Source of the DNA: an uncultured Methylocystaceae bacterium
GTDB taxonomy: Bacteria > Pseudomonadota > Alphaproteobacteria > Rhizobiales > Beijerinckiaceae
Direction: 5' to 3'
DNA: 7,040 nt
NCBI GenBank assembly: GCA_945956975.1
Contig: CAMFKC010000116.1
Coordinates: forward strand, 1 to 7,040
Made by a program: the position numbers and the translations under genes
Shown here: in pieces, positions 1-5,835 of the stretch
How positions within the stretch are numbered: position 1 is the first letter of the stretch
How the letters are laid out: the number at the start of each line of letters is the position of its first letter
Notes under the pieces: generated by a model
The model's database searches: none
Seen by the model: the letters and a program-made list of their open reading frames with translations, nothing else
Told to the model about the DNA's origin: nothing

Positions 1-926
1 AGATCCCGCCGCGCCTCGAAGCGCATCGGCTGATCGAGGAATTCATGATCGCGGCCAATGTCGCGGCGGCCGAGACGCTGGAGGAGAAGCGCCAGCATCT
101 CATCTATCGCGCGCATGACGAGCCGAGCGTCGAGAAACTGAATGCGCTCTCGGAATTTCTCGCCACCATCGGCGTGCGTCTCGCCAAGGGCCAGACGATG
201 CGCGCGAAGCAGTTCAACGACATTCTCGCCCGCGTGCGTGAAACCGAGCACGAGCATGTCGTCAACGAAGTCGTGCTGCGCAGCCAGGCGCAGGCCGAAT
301 ATACCGCGCAGAACTACGGGCATTTCGGCCTCAACCTCCGCCGCTACGCGCATTTCACCTCGCCGATCCGCCGCTACGCCGATCTGATCGTGCATCGCGC
401 GCTGGTGCGCGCCCTGCATCTGGGCCCCGGCGCCCTGCCCGACACGCCGCTCGATGAACTCGCCGAGATCGCCGCGCGTATTTCCGCCGCCGAGCGCCGC
501 GCCATGACGGCGGAGCGCGAGACGATCGACCGCCTCATCGCGGGCTTCCTCGCCGGCCAGGTCGGCGCGAATTTCGCCGGCAAGATTTCCGGCGTCACGC
601 GCTCCGGCCTGTTCGTGAAGCTCGCCGATACCGGCGCCGACGGCTTCATCCCCGCCTCCACCATCGGCGACGAATATTTCCGCCACGACGAGGCGCATGC
701 CGCGCTGATCGGCACGCGGACGGGCGCCGCCTATCGCCTCGGCGACAGCGTCGACGTGCGCCTGCTGGAAGTTGCGCCCATGGCGGGCGCGCTCCGGTTT
801 GAAATCCTCAGCGAGGGGCGCAATCTGCGTGGCGCGGGATTGCGGAGCCGGAAGGTCAAAGCGGCCCGCGACAACAAGTCGTCTTCCCGAAAAGCCGCCA
901 AGGGCTACAAGGGGCGCAGGAAATGA
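1..926 (+). CDS. rnr: Ribonuclease R, C-terminal part (5' end outside window)
   Basis: RNase R is a processive 3'-to-5' exoribonuclease of the RNase II/RNB family that degrades structured RNA in the cytoplasm. The frame is open from base 3 to the TGA at 924-926, giving about 307 residues of a protein usually 700-800 long, so the true start lies upstream. The ATG at 45 is internal: the residues before it (LIEEFMIAANVAAAE) are a conserved RNB-domain stretch. The signature HFTSPIRRYADLIVHR (bases about 351-398) marks the end of the RNB catalytic domain; the metal-binding aspartates lie outside the window. An S1 RNA-binding domain follows at about 561-809 (GKISGVTRSGLFVKL, then GADGFIP). A Lys/Arg-rich tail closes the protein, as is typical of RNase R and not of RNase II. 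The stop overlaps the next start as ATGA, which suggests translational coupling. Identification is secure. Confidence 0.96.
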   Translation, partial: IPPRLEAHRLIEEFMIAANVAAAETLEEKRQHLIYRAHDEPSVEKLNALSEFLATIGVRLAKGQTMRAKQFNDILARVRETEHEHVVNEVVLRSQAQAEYTAQNYGHFGLNLRRYAHFTSPIRRYADLIVHRALVRALHLGPGALPDTPLDELAEIAARISAAERRAMTAERETIDRLIAGFLAGQVGANFAGKISGVTRSGLFVKLADTGADGFIPASTIGDEYFRHDEAHAALIGTRTGAAYRLGDSVDVRLLEVAPMAGALRFEILSEGRNLRGAGLRSRKVKAARDNKSSSRKAAKGYKGRRK

Positions 927-1354
927 CCGAGGTCCGAGACATGAACGCGCCCGCCGCCATCATCGCCGCCAAGCCTGCCGATCGCGACGTCTGGCTCGCG
1001 ATGCGCCGCGGCTTCATGTGCCGCTGCCCCGCCTGCGGCGAAGGCAAGCTCTACGCCGGCTACCTGAAGGTCGCGGAAGCCTGCGACGTCTGCGGCACGG
1101 AACTGCATCACCATCGAGCCGACGACGCGCCGCCCTATTTCACCATCTTCATCGTCGGCCACGCGGTCGTCGCCGCCCTGCTCGCCTTCGACGAGGTCTG
1201 GCCCGATGCGCCGTACTGGCTGCACGCCGTGCTGTGGTCCGCCTTCATCATCGCCTCCTCGCTGTGGCTGCTGCCGCTCGTGAAGGGTGCTCTGGTAGGC
1301 TACCAGTGGGCTCTGCGCATGCACGGTTTCGGGGGCGCGGAAGACACGGTATGA
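923..1354 (+). CDS. DUF983 family zinc-ribbon-like membrane protein
   Basis: This is a 143-residue protein of unknown function in the DUF983 family. The N-terminal half is soluble and cysteine-rich: C33, C35 and C38 (MCRCPACGEG), then C54 and C57 (CDVCG), which look like a zinc ribbon. It is followed by the family stretch DDAPPYFTIFIVGH (67-80). Two membrane segments lie at about 72-92 and 99-119, and the family-typical KGALVGYQWALRMHGF follows. The ATG at 923 overlaps the rnr stop by 4 bases, with AAGGGG at 909-914 as a possible ribosome site. A second in-frame ATG at 941 (M7) has GAGG at 929-932 with an 8-base spacer, so the protein may begin there and be 137 residues long. Neither choice touches the domain. 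It is probably cotranscribed with rnr. Zinc binding is inferred from the cysteine spacing; no function is known to me. Confidence 0.9.
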   Translation: MTEVRDMNAPAAIIAAKPADRDVWLAMRRGFMCRCPACGEGKLYAGYLKVAEACDVCGTELHHHRADDAPPYFTIFIVGHAVVAALLAFDEVWPDAPYWLHAVLWSAFIIASSLWLLPLVKGALVGYQWALRMHGFGGAEDTV

Positions 1355-1365
1355 GCCTCAGCTCA
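1352..1365. terminator. Small dyad over two convergent stop codons
   Basis: TGAGC (1352-1356) and GCTCA (1361-1365) can pair around the loop CTCA. The element covers the stop codon of the DUF983 gene and that of the convergent membrane protein. It lacks a T-tract on either strand and is only 5 bp, so a role in ending transcription is a guess. Confidence 0.15.
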
Positions 1366-1840
1366 CCTTGTACTGTAGCTTGTCCAGCTTCGGCCGCCAC
1401 ACGCCGAACAGCACGTTGAAGACCGCCAGCGTCAGCACCAGCGCGATGGCGTTCGACTCGCTGCCGAGTTCGGCGAGCGCGCTCTTGTCGGCATGGCCAG
1501 CCGCGATCTGCATGGCGATCTCTGCGCCGTCGCGCGCCTTGGACTGAACCACCATCAGCGTCGCCTCGAACACGCCGATCGTCGTGATCGCCTTGGCCCA
1601 GACCCATCCCTTGTGGCGGTAGGGCGCGTGGGCAAGCATGGAAACGAAGCCCGAGACGAGCACGATGCCGAGAGACGGCACGAGGATGTAGTCGCACAAG
1701 GCGCGGATCGCCTGGCGCGTGGTCGCGTAATCCTGCGCGGTGGCGTGCGGCCCCCAGTTCAGCAGCACGAGATCGCCCGCCAGCGCGCCGATCATGCCGC
1801 AGGCCGACAGCGTATGCAGAAACTTGACCGCCTTGCGCAT
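1358..1840 (-). CDS. Four-helix integral membrane protein, DUF2269-like
   Basis: This is a 160-residue protein with four predicted membrane helices, at about residues 7-28, 49-70, 79-99 and 127-147, and short polar loops. The opening KFLHTLSACGMIGALAG, with a histidine near the start of helix 1, resembles the small DUF2269 / CopD-like inner-membrane families. I assign this from overall pattern only, and the function is unknown. The start ATG (complement of 1838-1840) is preceded by GGGGAGG with a 3-base gap, a strong but close ribosome site. The gene converges on the DUF983 gene with 3 bases between stops, and diverges from the NUDIX gene across a 139-base gap. Its strand is opposite to rnr, DUF983 and NUDIX, so it interrupts what is in many relatives a co-directional run. 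It could be renamed once a family search is run; that it is a real gene is well supported by hydropathy and codon usage. Confidence 0.78.
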   Translation of the reverse strand: MRKAVKFLHTLSACGMIGALAGDLVLLNWGPHATAQDYATTRQAIRALCDYILVPSLGIVLVSGFVSMLAHAPYRHKGWVWAKAITTIGVFEATLMVVQSKARDGAEIAMQIAAGHADKSALAELGSESNAIALVLTLAVFNVLFGVWRPKLDKLQYKVS

Positions 1841-1919
1841 GAGCCTCCCCGCGCGCTTGTCCTGCCATCAAACTAGCGTAGCGCGGCGATTTGCAAATGG
1901 GCCCGTTGCCGCCAGCGCG

Positions 1920-1948
1920 TTGGCGCGGGCGCGCCGATCCCCTAGATT
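1920..1948 (+). promoter_or_regulatory. Candidate sigma-70 promoter for the NUDIX gene
   Basis: TTGGCG (1920-1925) and TAGATT (1943-1948) are spaced by 17 bases and match the -35 and -10 hexamers at about 4 of 6 positions each. Transcription would begin near 1955, leaving a leader of about 25 bases before the ATG at 1980. It lies in the gap between two divergently transcribed genes, where a promoter is expected. I did not find an equally good promoter for the opposite strand. Confidence 0.4.
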
Positions 1949-1979
1949 GTCGGAAGAGATTGGCCAACGAAAGCAACCG

Positions 1980-2792
1980 ATGAGCAACGATTCAGCGCCG
2001 CAAGTCGTCAAGCGGCCTCAGGACGCGCCGCAGGCGTCCCAAACTTCGCCGCAGGCCTCAAAAGAGCATGACAACGCGAAGTTCATGACTGCGCACGACC
2101 GCGAGCGCAAATGGCCGAACGTGCGTCCCAAGCTCGCCGCCACCCTGATCCTGCTCGACAATTCCGGCCCCGTGCCGAAGGTGCTGATGGGCAAGCGGCA
2201 CGCGGGCCACAAGTTCATGGCGGGCAAGTTCGTCTTTCCCGGCGGCAGAATCGAGGCGTCGGACCGCAAGGTGCAGGCGCTGGCTCCCCTGCCTGATATC
2301 GTCGAGGAAAAGCTCGGCAAGCGCCGCCTGAAACCGTCGAAGACGACCGGCCGCGCGCTGGCGCTCGCCGCCATTCGCGAAACCTTCGAAGAAACCGGCC
2401 TCGTGCTGGGCAAACCCGGCAAGCTGGAAAACCCGCCTCCCGGCGACTGGACCGATTACGCGAGCCACGGCTTCGCGCCCGACTTGTCAGAGGTGCGCTT
2501 CATTGCCCGCGCCATCACCCCGCCCAAGCGCCCCAAGCGCTTCGACACGACCTTCCTCTGCCTCGACGCCAAATGCATCGCCCATCGCATCGATGGCGTG
2601 GTGACGGCCGATACCGAACTGGTCGAACTCGTCTGGGTGCCGCTGAAAGAGGCCCAGCAACTCGACCTGCCGCACATCACCTCGGTCGTGCTGAAGGAGT
2701 TGGAAGGCCGCATCGCCGACGGCATGAAGCACGAGCACCCGACGCCGTTCTATTACGAGAAGCAGCGGGTGTGGTTCCGCGAGGAGCTGTAG
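1980..2792 (+). CDS. NUDIX hydrolase with an insertion in the Nudix box
   Basis: This is a 270-residue pyrophosphohydrolase that cleaves nucleoside diphosphates linked to another moiety; the substrate is unknown. The Nudix box is split. The GGRIEASD part (residues 88-95) and the catalytic RETFEETGL part (133-141; metal-binding E137 and E138) are separated by about 37 residues, roughly 30 more than the classical spacing. Long inserts of this sort occur in NUDT19-like enzymes, some of which act on coenzyme A. That suggests, but does not show, a CoA-type substrate. The first 35 residues are polar and low in complexity, with a repeated PQAS (residues 17-20 and 24-27). The frame stays open upstream to 1740, but that part is antisense to the neighbouring membrane protein, so I chose the ATG at 1980, just after the candidate promoter. 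No strong ribosome site precedes it. M36 (2085) is an alternative that removes only the linker. Confidence 0.88.
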   Translation: MSNDSAPQVVKRPQDAPQASQTSPQASKEHDNAKFMTAHDRERKWPNVRPKLAATLILLDNSGPVPKVLMGKRHAGHKFMAGKFVFPGGRIEASDRKVQALAPLPDIVEEKLGKRRLKPSKTTGRALALAAIRETFEETGLVLGKPGKLENPPPGDWTDYASHGFAPDLSEVRFIARAITPPKRPKRFDTTFLCLDAKCIAHRIDGVVTADTELVELVWVPLKEAQQLDLPHITSVVLKELEGRIADGMKHEHPTPFYYEKQRVWFREEL

Positions 2793-2799
2793 TCCCCTT

Positions 2800-2882
2800 C
2801 CGTCATTGCGAGGAACGCAGTGACGAAGCAATCCAGATCCACGACCCGGGTCTGGATTGCTTCGCTCGGCTCGCCATGACGG
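2800..2882. repeat. REP-like intergenic palindrome
   Basis: This is an imperfect inverted repeat of 83 bases. The inner stem is perfect over 14 bp: CGAAGCAATCCAGA (2824-2837) pairs with TCTGGATTGCTTCG (2851-2864) around a 13-base loop. The outer stem pairs CCGTCATTGCGAG (2800-2812) with CTCGCCATGACGG (2870-2882), with one mismatch. An asymmetric bulge of 11 and 5 bases separates the two stems. The 'CGTCATTGCGAG ... GAAGCAATCC' pattern is a widespread proteobacterial intergenic repeat; its accidental translation gives the familiar spurious peptide RHCEERSDEAIQ, which can be read here from 2799. It begins 7 bases after the NUDIX stop and may stabilise or end that transcript. No T-tract follows. 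Confidence 0.88.
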
Positions 2883-2906
2883 CGGAAAAGCACTAACCAC
2901 ACCCCC

Positions 2907-4046
2907 ATGCCCCGCATCTTCCCCCTCCTCGCGGCCATAGCGGCCATCTCCATCGTCGGCGTCGGCCTGTCGATGACGATCCCGCTCATCGCCGTGCGCA
3001 TGGAGGCGGCGGGCTATAGCGCGAGCGCTAACGGCTGGGGCGTGGCCATGTCGGGCGTGGCGACGATCATCGTCTCGCCTTTGATTCCCATGCTCGTGCG
3101 CCAGCTCGGCGTGCGGCGCCTGATGCTGCTCGCCCTCGCGCTGGCGCTCGCCAGCCTGTCGGGGCTCGCTTTCGTCGACAACGTGATCTGGTGGTTCCCG
3201 ATCCGCTTCCTGCTCGGCGCCTCGCTCACGCTCTTCTTCGTCGTCAGCGAATACGCCATCAACGCGCTCGCGCCGCAGGACAGGCGCGGCCTGTGGATCG
3301 GCGTCTATTCCACCTCGCTCTATCTCGGCTTCGCGCTGGGACCGGCGATCATCGGCCTCGTCGGCACGGACGGCCGCATCGGCTTTTACTGCGCCATGGC
3401 GCTTTTTGTTCTCGGCGGCGCGCCGATCATCGCGGCCGGCAGGCAGATCCCGAGCTTCAGCGATCACGCCAAGAGCCCGCCCTGGGGCATGATCGCGCGC
3501 GCGCCGCTCATCATGCTCGCCTCGCTCCTGTTCGGCGCGCTCGAAACCGGCGCCATGGGCCTGCTGCCGGTCCACGCCTTGCGCAACGGCTATGACGCGG
3601 CGACCGGCGCGCTGTTCGTCTCCTTCGTCGCCTTCGGGAACGTCGCCTTCCAGTTGCCGCTCGGCCTCATGTCCGACCGCGTCGACCGGCTGAAGCTCAT
3701 TCTCGTCATCGCAATCTTCGGCCTCGCGGGCGCGCTGCTCGCGACGGTGCTGACGCCGCACTATGCGCTGTTCTGCGCGCTTCTCTTCGTGTGGGGCGGC
3801 GTCGTCGGCGGCCTTTACATGGTCGGCCTCGCCATGCTCGGCGCGCGCTACACCGGCGCCGATCTGGCGTCGGCCAATTCCGCCTACGTCATGCTCTACG
3901 CCACCGGCATGATGATCGGCCCGCCGATGCTCGGCGCCACGCTCGACGCCTCGCCCGCGCATGGCCTGTTCGGCGGCGTGGCCGCCTTGTTCGCGGTCTA
4001 TCTGGCGATCTACGCGGCGACGGCGAAACGGCCAGCCAGCGCGTAG
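2907..4046 (+). CDS. MFS transporter, YcaD-like
   Basis: This is a 379-residue major facilitator superfamily protein of the inner membrane, with about 12 hydrophobic segments spread along its whole length. It is presumably a proton-driven exporter; the substrate cannot be told from sequence. The stretch SEYAINALAPQDRRGLWIGV (about residues 113-132) resembles the conserved E...NALAP..RRG..  region of YcaD-type carriers. The loop LGLMSDRVDRLKL in the second half matches the repeated MFS cytoplasmic motif (G..sDR..R), while its first-half counterpart (RQLGVRRLM) is degenerate. The ATG at 2907 is the only reasonable start: an in-frame stop lies at 2877 with no ATG, GTG or TTG between. No clear Shine-Dalgarno site precedes it, so it may depend on read-through from the NUDIX transcript across the REP-like hairpin. 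It converges on the ribokinase gene with a 7-base gap. Confidence 0.92.
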   Translation: MPRIFPLLAAIAAISIVGVGLSMTIPLIAVRMEAAGYSASANGWGVAMSGVATIIVSPLIPMLVRQLGVRRLMLLALALALASLSGLAFVDNVIWWFPIRFLLGASLTLFFVVSEYAINALAPQDRRGLWIGVYSTSLYLGFALGPAIIGLVGTDGRIGFYCAMALFVLGGAPIIAAGRQIPSFSDHAKSPPWGMIARAPLIMLASLLFGALETGAMGLLPVHALRNGYDAATGALFVSFVAFGNVAFQLPLGLMSDRVDRLKLILVIAIFGLAGALLATVLTPHYALFCALLFVWGGVVGGLYMVGLAMLGARYTGADLASANSAYVMLYATGMMIGPPMLGATLDASPAHGLFGGVAALFAVYLAIYAATAKRPASA

Positions 4047-4053
4047 TCGCCGC

Positions 4054-4956
4054 CTATTCGCTGCGGGCCATCCCCGCTGTCAGCACCGCATCGATGTCCG
4101 CCGCCTCGGGCGCGCTGCCCTGGCTGCCGCGCTTCGTGCAGGCCAGCGCCGCCGCGACGCTGGCGCGCTGCATAGCCGCAGGCAAATCGCGGCCACGATC
4201 AAGCGCTGCGGCCAGCACGCCGACATAGCAATCGCCCGCAGCCGTGGTGTCGATCGCCGTCACGCGATGCGCAGGCACGCGATGCACGACGCCGCCGACG
4301 CTGGCCTCGCTGCCGTCTTCTCCAAGCGTGCGCAGAACGCCGACGCCGAGCCTGGCAGCGAGCGACGCCGCTTCCGCCGCGGCGCCCACCTGCGCGGCCA
4401 GATACTCCGCTTCCTGCGCATTGGCGACGATCAGCCAGCATCGCCGCAGCACATGCAGCGGCACCTCGCCCGCGGGGGCGAGATTGAGAATCACCCGCGC
4501 GCCTGCGGCCGACGCGCGCTCGATCAGCCGCGCCGTCTCGCGCGAATCGCACTCCATCTGGAGAAGAACGATCGTCTTGTCGTCGAGAAACTCTTCCGGG
4601 ACCTTGTCCTGCCGCGCCTTCAGATTGGCGCCCGGCGCGACCGCTATGACGTTCCGCCCTGCGGCGTCCGTCGAAATCGAGGCGACGCCGGTCGCCCCCG
4701 CAACCGCCTCCACGCCCCAGACATCGACGCCCGCCGATTCGAGCCCCGCCTGCGCGGGTCCGGCGAAGGCGTCGCGCCCGACCGCCCCATAAAGGGCGAC
4801 TTCGGCGCCGTCCTTCGCGGCGGCGACCGCCTGGTTGGCGCCCTTGCCGCCCGGCTCCGTGCGCATTGCCCGCGCAAGCCGCGTCTCGCCCGGCGCAGGC
4901 AAAGTCTCCATGTCGAAGATCACGTCGAGATTGATCGAGCCGAAGACCAGAATCAT
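4054..4956 (-). CDS. rbsK: Ribokinase (PfkB family sugar kinase)
   Basis: This is a 300-residue cytoplasmic kinase that phosphorylates ribose to ribose 5-phosphate, feeding the pentose phosphate pathway and nucleotide synthesis. Family features run in order: an N-terminal GSINLD (residues 6-11); the substrate-binding GGKGANQA (36-43); the N..E.E motif (N179, E182, E184) linked to Mg/phosphate handling; TLGEDG (210-215); and the ATP-site signature DTTAAGD (236-242), whose last Asp is the catalytic base. DTTAAGD is the form found in true ribokinases such as E. coli RbsK, which favours ribokinase over fructokinase or adenosine kinase. The chosen ATG (complement of 4954-4956) begins the usual MILVFGSINLD; the longer open frame upstream is antisense to the rpmG and acetyltransferase region and has no family similarity. 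Only a weak GAAG precedes the start. No ribose transporter, D-ribose pyranase or regulator is present nearby, so it looks like a stand-alone gene. Confidence 0.92.
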   Translation of the reverse strand: MILVFGSINLDVIFDMETLPAPGETRLARAMRTEPGGKGANQAVAAAKDGAEVALYGAVGRDAFAGPAQAGLESAGVDVWGVEAVAGATGVASISTDAAGRNVIAVAPGANLKARQDKVPEEFLDDKTIVLLQMECDSRETARLIERASAAGARVILNLAPAGEVPLHVLRRCWLIVANAQEAEYLAAQVGAAAEAASLAARLGVGVLRTLGEDGSEASVGGVVHRVPAHRVTAIDTTAAGDCYVGVLAAALDRGRDLPAAMQRASVAAALACTKRGSQGSAPEAADIDAVLTAGMARSE

Positions 4957-4983
4957 GCGCCAGCTTCGCTTTTGCCCCGAACA

Positions 4984-5011
4984 TTGACAATCGGCGCTTG
5001 ATGGGTATTTT
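4984..5011 (+). promoter_or_regulatory. Sigma-70-type promoter for rpmG
   Basis: A perfect TTGACA (4984-4989) is followed after 16 bases by TATTTT (5006-5011), a 4 of 6 match to the -10 box. The start of transcription would be near 5018, giving a leader of about 90 bases to the rpmG start position. A strong -35 suits a ribosomal protein gene. It lies in the 150-base gap between divergent rbsK and rpmG. Confidence 0.6.
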
Positions 5012-5042
5012 CCGCGCGAGCTTCCGGGCCGGGACGGATGGA

Positions 5043-5100
5043 CCGTATTCCGGCTCTTTTCTGTTGGCGCGGGCTCCGCGTCGCCCGAACCATACGGAAA
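5043..5100 (+). promoter_or_regulatory. Possible structured leader overlapping the rpmG ribosome site
   Basis: Within the predicted rpmG leader, CCGTAT (5043-5048) can pair with ATACGG (5092-5097), enclosing a GC-rich hairpin CGCGG-GCT-CCGCG (5068-5080). The right arm of the outer stem runs into GGAAA (5096-5100), the Shine-Dalgarno-like site 6 bases before the rpmG start position. Pairing could therefore limit ribosome access. The outer stem is only 6 bp and chance pairing in GC-rich DNA is common. Confidence 0.25.
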
Positions 5101-5106
5101 ATCACA

Positions 5107-5274
5107 AAGGCCAAGGCCGCCACCAACAAGATCAAGCAGCTGTAGTCCGCCGACACACGCCACATCTACGTGACCAAGAAGAACGCCCGCACCAAGACCG
5201 ACAAGCTGTCGTTCAAGAAGTACGACCCGGTCGCGCGCAAGCACGTCGAGTACAAGGAAACCAAGATCAAGTGA
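5107..5274 (+). pseudogene. rpmG: 50S ribosomal protein bL33, disrupted (no start codon, TAG at codon 13)
   Basis: The frame 5107-5274 encodes a 55-codon alphaproteobacterial-type bL33, the small basic protein of the large ribosomal subunit. Codons 21-55 are a clean match to the family: YVTKKNARTKTDKLSFKKYD, then PVARKHVEYKETKIK and TGA at 5272-5274. The N-terminal third is recognisable (AKAAT.KIK.L.SAD) but altered. AAG stands at the start position (5107-5109) and codon 13 is TAG (5143-5145). Against the usual family sequence, codons 7 (AAC, Asn for Ile), 11 (CAG, Gln for Leu), 18 (CGC, Arg for Gly) and 20 (ATC, Ile for Phe) also differ. There is no insertion or deletion. GGAAA sits 6 bases before codon 1, exactly where a ribosome site belongs, and the promoter and terminator are intact. 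No upstream in-frame ATG rescues it; a GTG at 5170 would give only 34 residues. It lacks the CxxC zinc pairs, as in the zinc-free type. It is either a very young pseudogene or a local cluster of sequence errors. Confidence 0.85.
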
Positions 5275-5300
5275 GCCTGCGGGCAGCTTGACCGGAACGA

Positions 5301-5321
5301 GGGCGCGGCAGCGCCCTTTTT
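5301..5321 (+). terminator. Rho-independent terminator of rpmG
   Basis: GGGCGC (5301-5306) and GCGCCC (5311-5316) form a perfect 6 bp GC stem around a GGCA loop, followed at once by five T (5317-5321). It lies 26 bases after the rpmG stop and before the acetyltransferase gene, so it ends the rpmG transcript. The acetyltransferase then needs read-through or a promoter that I could not see in the remaining 28 bases. Confidence 0.88.
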
Positions 5322-5349
5322 CATTTGCAGACCTGATGGAGCCGCAAAA

Positions 5350-5835
5350 ATGGGCGCCCCCGCAATAAGCATTGTCCCTGCGCGCAAGGCCGAGGATTAC
5401 GTCGATGCGGTGCGCCTGTTCGGCGCCTATGCGGGCACGCTCGGGGTCGACCTGTCTTTCCAGAATTTCGAGGAAGAGCTGGAAAACATGCCCGGCGAAT
5501 ACGCGCCGCCCAAGGGCGAGTTGCTCCTGGCCCGCGCCGCCGACGGCGAGGCGATCGGCTGTGTGGCGCTGCGCCCGCTCGACATTCCCGGCTGCTGCGA
5601 GATGAAGCGCCTCTACGTCGTGCGCAAGGGCCGCCATCTCGGCGCCGGCAAGGGGTTGGTCGACGCCATCGTCAAGGCGGGCGTCGACAAGGGCTACACG
5701 GAAATGCGTCTCGACACCCTGCCCTCGATGGCCGCCGCGCTGGCGCTCTACGCCGAAGCCGGCTTCACGCAGATCGCGCCCTACTATAATTCGCCGATCC
5801 GTGGCGCGGTTTTCCTGTCGAAAAAGCTCGCCTGA
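5350..5835 (+). CDS. GNAT family N-acetyltransferase
   Basis: This is a 161-residue single-domain acetyltransferase that would move an acetyl group from acetyl-CoA to an amine; the acceptor is unknown. GNAT landmarks are in order: the strand IGCVALRPLD (69-78); CEMKRLYV (83-90) leading into the acetyl-CoA pyrophosphate loop R95-x-x-G98-x-G100; helix GLVDAIV; strand MRLDTLP (119-125); and the closing LYAEAGF (133-139), whose tyrosine is the usual general-acid position. The length is normal for the fold. The start ATG has GGAG at 5338-5341 with an ideal 8-base spacer. The gene sits just after the rpmG terminator, and its stop TGA abuts the stop of the convergent dehydrogenase gene. The neighbours give no hint of the substrate. 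Confidence 0.9.
   Translation: MGAPAISIVPARKAEDYVDAVRLFGAYAGTLGVDLSFQNFEEELENMPGEYAPPKGELLLARAADGEAIGCVALRPLDIPGCCEMKRLYVVRKGRHLGAGKGLVDAIVKAGVDKGYTEMRLDTLPSMAAALALYAEAGFTQIAPYYNSPIRGAVFLSKKLA

Noticed and set aside
2487..3962. Long open frame of 491 codons on the minus strand
   Set aside because: It is antisense to the MFS gene, is composed almost only of Arg, Ala, Asp, Glu and His as expected from the opposite strand of a GC-rich gene, and crosses the REP-like palindrome.
4953..5165. 70-residue minus-strand frame with a hydrophobic, helix-like stretch
   Set aside because: The hydrophobic stretch is the antisense of the lysine-rich rpmG N-terminal region. No ribosome site or homology supports it, and it would overlap the ribokinase start.
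5107..5166. Targeted hypermutation such as a diversity-generating retroelement as the cause of the rpmG changes
   Set aside because: No template repeat, reverse transcriptase or accessory gene is in the window, the changes are not limited to one base type on either strand, and a ribosomal protein N terminus is not a plausible target.
5107..5274. Stop-codon readthrough or a non-standard start as a way to express rpmG
   Set aside because: It would need both an unusual start codon and suppression of TAG, and conserved residues are also changed. No recoding signal is visible, so damage or sequence error is simpler.
4957..5637. Upstream extension of the ribokinase frame on the minus strand to 5637
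   Set aside because: It runs antisense through the acetyltransferase and rpmG loci and shows no family similarity; the ribokinase fold begins normally at 4956.
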